Shown: positions 8,801 through 12,947 of the stretch, one piece after another
Numbering within the stretch: the stretch's first letter is position 1
How the letters are laid out: every line of letters begins with the position of its first letter
From: Bacteroidota bacterium
GTDB lineage: Bacteria > Bacteroidota > Bacteroidia > Flavobacteriales_D > Crocinitomicaceae
Length of the DNA: 12,947 bases
Direction: 5' to 3'
Assembly: GCA_006226555.1 (NCBI GenBank)
Contig: SBGS01000279.1
Location: 1 to 12,947, forward strand
Translations under genes and position numbers: made by a program
Notes under the pieces: model-generated
What the model was told of the DNA's origin: nothing
What the model saw: only the letters and a program-made list of their open reading frames with translations
Database searches by the model: none

Positions 8801-10508
8801 TTTGCTTATCGTAAATAGCCTTTACGGACTTTAAATATTCATCCTCCTCTATCTGCTGAGGAGAATATCCAGCCAATTCCTTTGGACGTAAATCAGATCT
8901 GAAAACGATATTGTCGTAATCAATTGTACCGGCCTTAGCCTTAACGAATGTTTCCAGCTTCTTATTTAAAACTACCGTTTTTGCTTCAAGATCATAATTA
9001 ATGAATCCCTGACTTGATAGTTCAAGCAATAGCGGCTTTGCTTGCTCTACTGTTAATCCGATCGCAGTTGCTGCCTTACCTTCTGTCAGTACTTGTTCAT
9101 CGTATTTGTAGGCATAGTTATGTAATCCTACCAGCGGATGTACCGAGCTGTATCCCTGTAATCGATCGTACACCTGTGCATCGAAATAGGAACGAGACTC
9201 AAATCGAGCAAATCGCTGATCACGGCTTGTACCGAAATCATACGTGAAATCAAGCAAATCAGTATTTACCTCCCAGGAGACACGTTCAACATAAATATCG
9301 AGTTGATGGTACGAATCGACAAATGGTGACTGTCCTATTCCTGTCTTCGGTCTGGAAAGCTGTACAATATTTGTTTTGCGATCGAAAGTGAACTCCAAAC
9401 TTGGATGATAAAGTGAGTCACCGTTACCAAAGTAAATTGTGGTGGATGCCGATGACAACAGCAGTTTGTTTTTATCTACCAAGACCTGTTGGGCTCGACT
9501 CTTGATGAACGGCAATCCATTTCGCTTCATCGTGATCGAAGCAGGTTCTTTTGGCGTTCCTGCACCAATAAAGCTACCTCCTTTCAATGCAAATCCCCCC
9601 GTGTAATCTACACCTTCTGCAATTTCAGGAATAAAGAGGCGGTTATTGAACGATAAGAATTGAGGGAACATCTTATCTTCTTCTCTGTTGATCTTAAACG
9701 CTCTATCTGTCAACATTCCTTTGATCGGACTGCTGAAATAAGGTGTCGTTAAAGTAACTGTATCTACACGAAGGTCAGGCTTTTTCAGAGAGACCTCATA
9801 CGTTTCTATCAATGCGAAAGTACTTTTCGGATCGAGCTCGACTTTCTCCCAAGTCACCTTTCCACCTGTGCCAATCCATTTCTTTAAGGCAGGATCATAT
9901 TCTCCGGCTGTATTACTAATGACAACACTATCAATAATGTCACCTCTCGTTTGTGCAGAATTACTTTTTACGCGACAGATCAAATCCCCGCCCTCGAAAA
10001 GGATAACTGACTTCACATCGAATTCGAAATTAAACGTACCTCCTACATAAAACCAATCGAAATTGGACGAGGCTGCGATCATATCCTTAGAAAAGTATCC
10101 CGAAGTCATCTCGATAAAATCGGTGAACTTTTTACTATTTCTACTCTCTAATAATTTAGAAGCTGCAGCTTGAAAGGCGTTATAACTTTCTAAACCCTGT
10201 CCATTTTCAACCAATGAGGTTACCGAAAACACATAGTTATAGATCTCAGGAACTACTTTAAATCTTTTGGCTTCAAGTAAATTACAAGTCTGAACTAAAG
10301 CTGAAAACTGAGTATCCGAAATTTTATTGGACTCCAATAATAAAACTGGGAGTTTATCCTTTGCGTAATCTCGTTGTTCATTATCACCTACTTCATTGAT
10401 AACTTTCTGGAATTCCTTCACAAACTTTGCTCTATCCGGTGAGTAAGTTTGACCAACAACATTAAATAGAACGACAAAGCTTGCGTTCAGTAGTAGCCAT
10501 TTTACCAT
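5895..10508 (-). CDS. Very large exported protein of unknown function (1537 residues)
   Basis: I recognise no characterised family. Residues 1-19 (MVKWLLLNASFVVLFNVVG) are a signal peptide with likely cleavage before Q20. Residues 22-140 are helical. From about 150 to the end the protein is mostly beta, rich in short strands such as FYVGGTFNFEFD, FSGWINAGKLELS, ESVVYFPVNQYLCKM and GVLQYNIGAQEFQIGS. The alternation of 'G-x-hydrophobic-x-hydrophobic' strands recalls OstA/LptA-like or beta-helical sheets, but this is only an impression. Residues about 478-520 (TVEQAKPLLLELSSQGFINY) resemble a small winged-helix unit. A Lys-rich helical tail (about 1495-1520) precedes the C-terminus, and no T9SS C-terminal sorting domain is evident. 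No other membrane segment and no catalytic motif is visible. The gene lies 4 nt after prmA and overlaps plsY by 4 nt, so it is probably cotranscribed with both. An envelope-assembly or structural role is inferred from export and context only. Confidence 0.9.
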   Translation of the reverse strand: MVKWLLLNASFVVLFNVVGQTYSPDRAKFVKEFQKVINEVGDNEQRDYAKDKLPVLLLESNKISDTQFSALVQTCNLLEAKRFKVVPEIYNYVFSVTSLVENGQGLESYNAFQAAASKLLESRNSKKFTDFIEMTSGYFSKDMIAASSNFDWFYVGGTFNFEFDVKSVILFEGGDLICRVKSNSAQTRGDIIDSVVISNTAGEYDPALKKWIGTGGKVTWEKVELDPKSTFALIETYEVSLKKPDLRVDTVTLTTPYFSSPIKGMLTDRAFKINREEDKMFPQFLSFNNRLFIPEIAEGVDYTGGFALKGGSFIGAGTPKEPASITMKRNGLPFIKSRAQQVLVDKNKLLLSSASTTIYFGNGDSLYHPSLEFTFDRKTNIVQLSRPKTGIGQSPFVDSYHQLDIYVERVSWEVNTDLLDFTYDFGTSRDQRFARFESRSYFDAQVYDRLQGYSSVHPLVGLHNYAYKYDEQVLTEGKAATAIGLTVEQAKPLLLELSSQGFINYDLEAKTVVLNKKLETFVKAKAGTIDYDNIVFRSDLRPKELAGYSPQQIEEDEYLKSVKAIYDKQNEERRLMKKFGSMDLANFDLYLEAVDNVVLSTEKNVAVFPENYELTIKKNRDFNFSGWINAGKLELSANAAQFAYNEYKFRVLESDEALFRVRPLRKEDGLKSIPMVSSLSGIIGEIYIDDPSNRSGRNPKITDFPKIKCTSRSKIFYNSDEIIRGIYDSTRFYYTVYPFDLDSLNDFVEQKLRIDGELVSAGIFPTIKEPVKIMPDYSFGFVQQAPEGGYDFYGSNAKYDNKIVLSHNGLQGAGTIDFVYSTSESKAFTFLPDSTVGIAKFVNKGIETGIEFPPVFAEEAFVTYIPGQRMLKASSLPKKEIQFFDDNDTKLKGTAIVTPEGMRGFGLMTFLRATMISDDYRFKRYDIDADTASFTLKNDNVDLTEDPMAFKTDNVKSHVSFKDRQGEFNSNEGESVVYFPVNQYLCKMDKFTWFMDDDAIEMERQKDRDLAISTGVDLLGPNFFSQHPKQDTLQFMAPRAKFSLKEKTIFCEKVPYIDVADARLYPDSMKVNIRKKAKMDKFVNSTIVANYITRYHNFVNAEIEVLARRDYKATGDYVYYDMDSLKTLIPMSSIGLDTAYQTIAYGNIEQAKSFKLSPYFDYYGELSIKAANPLLYFKGATRITHDCEKFDRNWMSFSAELDPKNIQIPVKEVMTDLAGDPITAGIVWRDSPVKDSIALYPTFLSAKVKGEDPVLFTSSGVLQYNIGAQEFQIGSKDKLINMSEPGNFLALHTGTCSMNGIGTISLGMDYGDMDVASVGTVNYNQETGETMLNLTMRFTANMDASLFEGMAKRINEIEALKPMTFNTCTLEEAIVEWDGTEEADKLKSKYTIDNEVKKLPKSVEKSITISGIRMSYYANPGGERGLITDLESAILVNMYSTPVMKYVPFKAYFGQNYSGGAEGDKFSFFINIPGGRDYYFDYKMTKKDGVLKIRSGDEDFNNQLNALKEEKRKSKNFLYEPTSNTVLQARFLELFSR

Positions 10509-10512
10509 AGGT

Positions 10513-11352
10513 TCATTCGTTTTTAATTAATTGGATGAGGGCCCAACCTTCTTTTGTTTGGACTTCGGGATTTGTAAATCCATGTGAAGTAGCACATGCT
10601 ATCAATTCCTCCACATCACTTTCAAAGAAGCCACTGAGCCACAAGCCTCCTCCATTTAACGTTAATTCAGCATATCGTTTCATGTGCCGCTTCAAAACAT
10701 TTTTATTGATGTTCGCAAGAATCAAACCAAATGGAGCAACATCATCCAACACATCAATATCTCCAAACATTGCAGAAATGTTAATACAATTGTTCAGAGC
10801 TGCGTTGTGCTCAATATTTTTCACTGCCTCTTCTTCGATATCAACAGCAATGATCTCCTTAGCTCCTAGCTTTTCACATGCTATAGCCAGAACACCTGTA
10901 CCTGCACCCATATCCAGAATTCGATCCGGAATGCTGTTCTTTAAGAACAAACCTCTCATCATCAGCCATGTTGTTTGATGATGACCTGTACCGAATGACA
11001 TCTGTGGCTCGATAGTGATCTTCAATCCCTCAACGATCTGATCCGAGTGGAAAGGAGCTACGATCGTCGCATATTGTTCAATAAAAACCGGATCAAACTG
11101 AGCTTCCCATGTTGCATTCCAGTTCTGATAAGGTATGGTTTTACTTTCCAGCGTATACTTAAAATCAGAAGGGTCCTTGAGTATGGATCCATTTACCACC
11201 TCATCAAGATCGATAGTTGCAGGTCCATATGCCATCACTCCATCAGTAGTTTCAACAAAGCCATCGAATCCCATTTCCGAGAGTTCTGCGATCAATATCC
11301 CAGTCCATGGCTCTCTCGGCTTCAAACCGATATTTAATTCAAGCGTATCCAT
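10513..11352 (-). CDS. prmA: Ribosomal protein L11 methyltransferase PrmA
   Basis: This 279-residue cytoplasmic enzyme uses S-adenosylmethionine to methylate ribosomal protein L11. The N-terminal domain (1-60) starts MDTLELNIGLKPREPWTGIL, like the L11-binding domain of Bacteroidota PrmA. The linker carries the family signature FGTGHHQTT (120-128). The Rossmann methyltransferase domain has the SAM-binding loop ILDMGAGTG (145-153), the acidic residue at the end of strand 2 (VD, 170-171), and LANIN (212-216) at the position of the family's active-site 'ANI' motif. The length is close to other PrmA proteins. Its ATG overlaps the tpiA stop by one base (TAATG), and the next gene starts 4 nt after its TGA. 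No sign of decay or transfer. Confidence 0.95.
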   Translation of the reverse strand: MDTLELNIGLKPREPWTGILIAELSEMGFDGFVETTDGVMAYGPATIDLDEVVNGSILKDPSDFKYTLESKTIPYQNWNATWEAQFDPVFIEQYATIVAPFHSDQIVEGLKITIEPQMSFGTGHHQTTWLMMRGLFLKNSIPDRILDMGAGTGVLAIACEKLGAKEIIAVDIEEEAVKNIEHNAALNNCINISAMFGDIDVLDDVAPFGLILANINKNVLKRHMKRYAELTLNGGGLWLSGFFESDVEELIACATSHGFTNPEVQTKEGWALIQLIKNE

Positions 11353-12098
11353 TAGAAGGAATTAGCAATAGCAATAAAATCGGAAGTTTTCAATGAAGCA
11401 CCTCCGATAAGACCTCCATCCACATTTTTACATGCAAACAACTCTTTCGCATTGTCCGGTTTACAACTTCCTCCATAAAGGATCGGAATTATTTCCGCCG
11501 TCTGTTCTGAGTATCTCTCCATTAGCCATGAACGGATCGCAGCATGCATCTCTTCCGCTTGTTCAGTTGAGGCCGTTTCTCCTGTTCCGATAGCCCAGAT
11601 AGGCTCGTATGCAATGATCACCTTTTTGATCTCTTCTTCACTCAAGTGGAAAAGGCTTTCCTCTAATTGAATTTTTACAAAATCATATTCTCTTCCCGTT
11701 TTTCTGATGTTCAATGGTTCTCCACAACAGAAAATAAAGTCGATCTGACCGGAAAGAGCTGCGTCTACTTTTTTCTTAAGGATCGTATTCGTTTCGTTGA
11801 ACAACTCTCTTCTTTCACTATGTCCTATTAAAGCTATGCCCGCACCAACGCTTTTTGCTTGCGCAATTGATATCTCCCCTGTAAATGCACCACTTGTTTC
11901 GAAATAAATATCTTGAACCCCCACTTTGAGATCAGTGCCAATTTGTTGAGTTATGGGATCAACGAAAACAAACGGTGGAAAGATCATTAATTCAACCCCA
12001 TCTATTTTACGCTCATTCGAGATCTCTTTAGCAAGTAGAACCGCCTGTTCTCGAACAAGATTCATTTTCCAGTTTCCAGCAACGATCTTTCTTCTCAT
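11352..12098 (-). CDS. tpiA: Triose-phosphate isomerase TpiA
   Basis: This 248-residue cytoplasmic glycolytic enzyme interconverts dihydroxyacetone phosphate and glyceraldehyde 3-phosphate. Everything needed is visible: the N-terminal strand GNWKMN with N9 and K11, the electrophile H93 in IGHSERR (91-97), the catalytic base E165 in AYEPIWAIGTG (163-173, including flexible loop 6), and the phosphate-binding turns YGGS (208-211) and GGLIGGASL (228-236). Length is normal for a bacterial TIM barrel, and the protein is expected to act as a dimer. The ATG overlaps the stop of the DoxX-like gene (TAATG), and its own stop overlaps the prmA ATG in the same way. Glycerol 3-phosphate, the substrate of PlsY further down the run, derives from dihydroxyacetone phosphate, which gives a loose metabolic link. 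Confidence 0.98.
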   Translation of the reverse strand: MRRKIVAGNWKMNLVREQAVLLAKEISNERKIDGVELMIFPPFVFVDPITQQIGTDLKVGVQDIYFETSGAFTGEISIAQAKSVGAGIALIGHSERRELFNETNTILKKKVDAALSGQIDFIFCCGEPLNIRKTGREYDFVKIQLEESLFHLSEEEIKKVIIAYEPIWAIGTGETASTEQAEEMHAAIRSWLMERYSEQTAEIIPILYGGSCKPDNAKELFACKNVDGGLIGGASLKTSDFIAIANSF

Positions 12099-12947
12099 TA
12101 ATTCAAATATTTTTTTGAAAAAGATGCTGCATCGGGAAATGATCGATGAGGATATTTCCCTTTAACAACGCCTTTTTGGAGTATTAACAATGCAGGATTA
12201 GAACGTGAGATCACTTTTAATTCGATCTCATCCATTACGAATACAGGTATTTTAAGTCCATGCTTTTCTCTGAATGCATTGATCTCATCTCGGCCGGCAT
12301 TACAGATCATAACGAACGGTACATTCTTCTTCTCACATTCTTTTGAAATAACTTTAATACGCTGGATCTCTTTCCAATCTGCTTCACCCAATTTGCGAGA
12401 AATAAGGATCACGACCTTATCCGCATCCAATAAGGTTTCCTTAATCGCGACCTCTGTCATATTCGGATCTGTGGCATAAATGGTATCCAGGATTTGATAT
12501 TCCTCAGTTGGGAAACCTTCCGGATCGTATTCTTCAACCGGTATCTCCATAGGAGAATTATACCCGAGATCAAGGATCTTTAACATCATTGTTTGTGCTG
12601 TATCCAGCACAGATTTGATCAGCGGGTTTCGACGCTCAAAATCCGTCATATCAGTGATCGGCAATATTGGATTGAAATCCATAATGGACGGATTCTTGGG
12701 CTGAACAACACACTCTATCGTATCGTATTCAGTTTTCCAATGTTCTGTATCTCCCCACATTTCCGGAGTGATCTCAGACATTTTCACACGTTTCTTCTCA
12801 TTCGTTTTGAGATCTGTCAGGAAATAATAATACTCGAATACACCGTCAATACCATCATTCATTTTCTCACGAAGATCTGAACCAACGGCATAGGGACGAT
12901 AATCTTTCAAAGGCTCATAATTAAGCACATACGCCTCCATTCCTAAA
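12098..12947 (-). CDS. DoxX / BT_3928-like protein, C-terminal part (5' end outside window)
   Basis: The reading frame is open to the right edge (two further codons, Leu-Gly, before Met at 12940), so that Met is probably internal. The family usually starts with a four-helix DoxX membrane domain, which would lie outside the window. Counting from Met 12940, residues 8-28 (YEPLKDYRPYAVGSDLREKM) match the periplasmic-side motif I associate with Bacteroidota DoxX/BT_3928 proteins. Residues 33-90 are beta-rich. Residues about 160-280 look like a thioredoxin-type fold: strand DKVVILISR (174-182), helix, strand VPFVMICN (207-214), and the cis-Pro-like turn SNPALLILQKGVVKG (247-261). There is no CxxC, so redox chemistry is unlikely by the usual route. 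The downstream tpiA overlaps by one base. The function of the family is poorly defined. The family call rests on recognition and on its place before tpiA. Confidence 0.75.
   Translation of the reverse strand, partial: LGMEAYVLNYEPLKDYRPYAVGSDLREKMNDGIDGVFEYYYFLTDLKTNEKKRVKMSEITPEMWGDTEHWKTEYDTIECVVQPKNPSIMDFNPILPITDMTDFERRNPLIKSVLDTAQTMMLKILDLGYNSPMEIPVEEYDPEGFPTEEYQILDTIYATDPNMTEVAIKETLLDADKVVILISRKLGEADWKEIQRIKVISKECEKKNVPFVMICNAGRDEINAFREKHGLKIPVFVMDEIELKVISRSNPALLILQKGVVKGKYPHRSFPDAASFSKKYLN

Noticed and set aside
12098..12940. Met at 12940 as the true start of the DoxX-like gene
   Set aside because: The frame stays open to the window edge and the family normally has a membrane domain before this point.

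Overview
This window reads as a piece of a Bacteroidota chromosome, probably Flavobacteriales or a close relative; the rank below phylum is a guess. Supporting signs are a DoxX/BT_3928-like protein directly before tpiA and prmA, a very large signal-peptide-bearing protein of a type I associate with Bacteroidota, a PorE-like TPR plus PD40 head on another giant protein, signal peptides ending in a residue before Gln, and no Shine-Dalgarno sequence at any of the five visible starts. All genes lie on the minus strand, and about 99% of the window is coding.

From right to left, in the direction of transcription, the layout is as follows. (1) 12947-12098 is the C-terminal part of a DoxX/BT_3928-like protein, open at the window edge. 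(2) 12098-11352 is tpiA. (3) 11352-10513 is prmA. (4) 10508-5895 encodes a 1537-residue exported protein of unknown function. (5) 5898-5272 is plsY, overlapping gene 4 by 4 nt. (6) After a 42-nt gap, a giant gene starts with GTG at 5229 and runs off the left edge. It gives 1743 residues without a stop and is still open. It is easy to miss because it has no ATG at its start and no stop in the window. Hand translation of all 1743 codons shows a signal peptide, TPR-like helices, PD40-type beta-propeller blades, an Ig/carboxypeptidase-regulatory-like domain, a long coiled coil, and at least nine to ten diverged units of about 100 residues each.

Genes 1 to 5 are joined by TAATG, TAATG, a 4-nt gap and ATGA, which suggests one translationally coupled transcript. 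It mixes central metabolism (TpiA), translation (PrmA) and the envelope (DoxX-like, the large secreted protein, PlsY). The giant gene may be read through from this operon or have its own promoter in the 42-nt gap; I see no clear promoter or terminator there. The most interesting items are the giant PorE-headed repeat protein and the exported 1537-residue protein coupled to plsY. I see no tRNA, rRNA, CRISPR, insertion sequence or phage signal.
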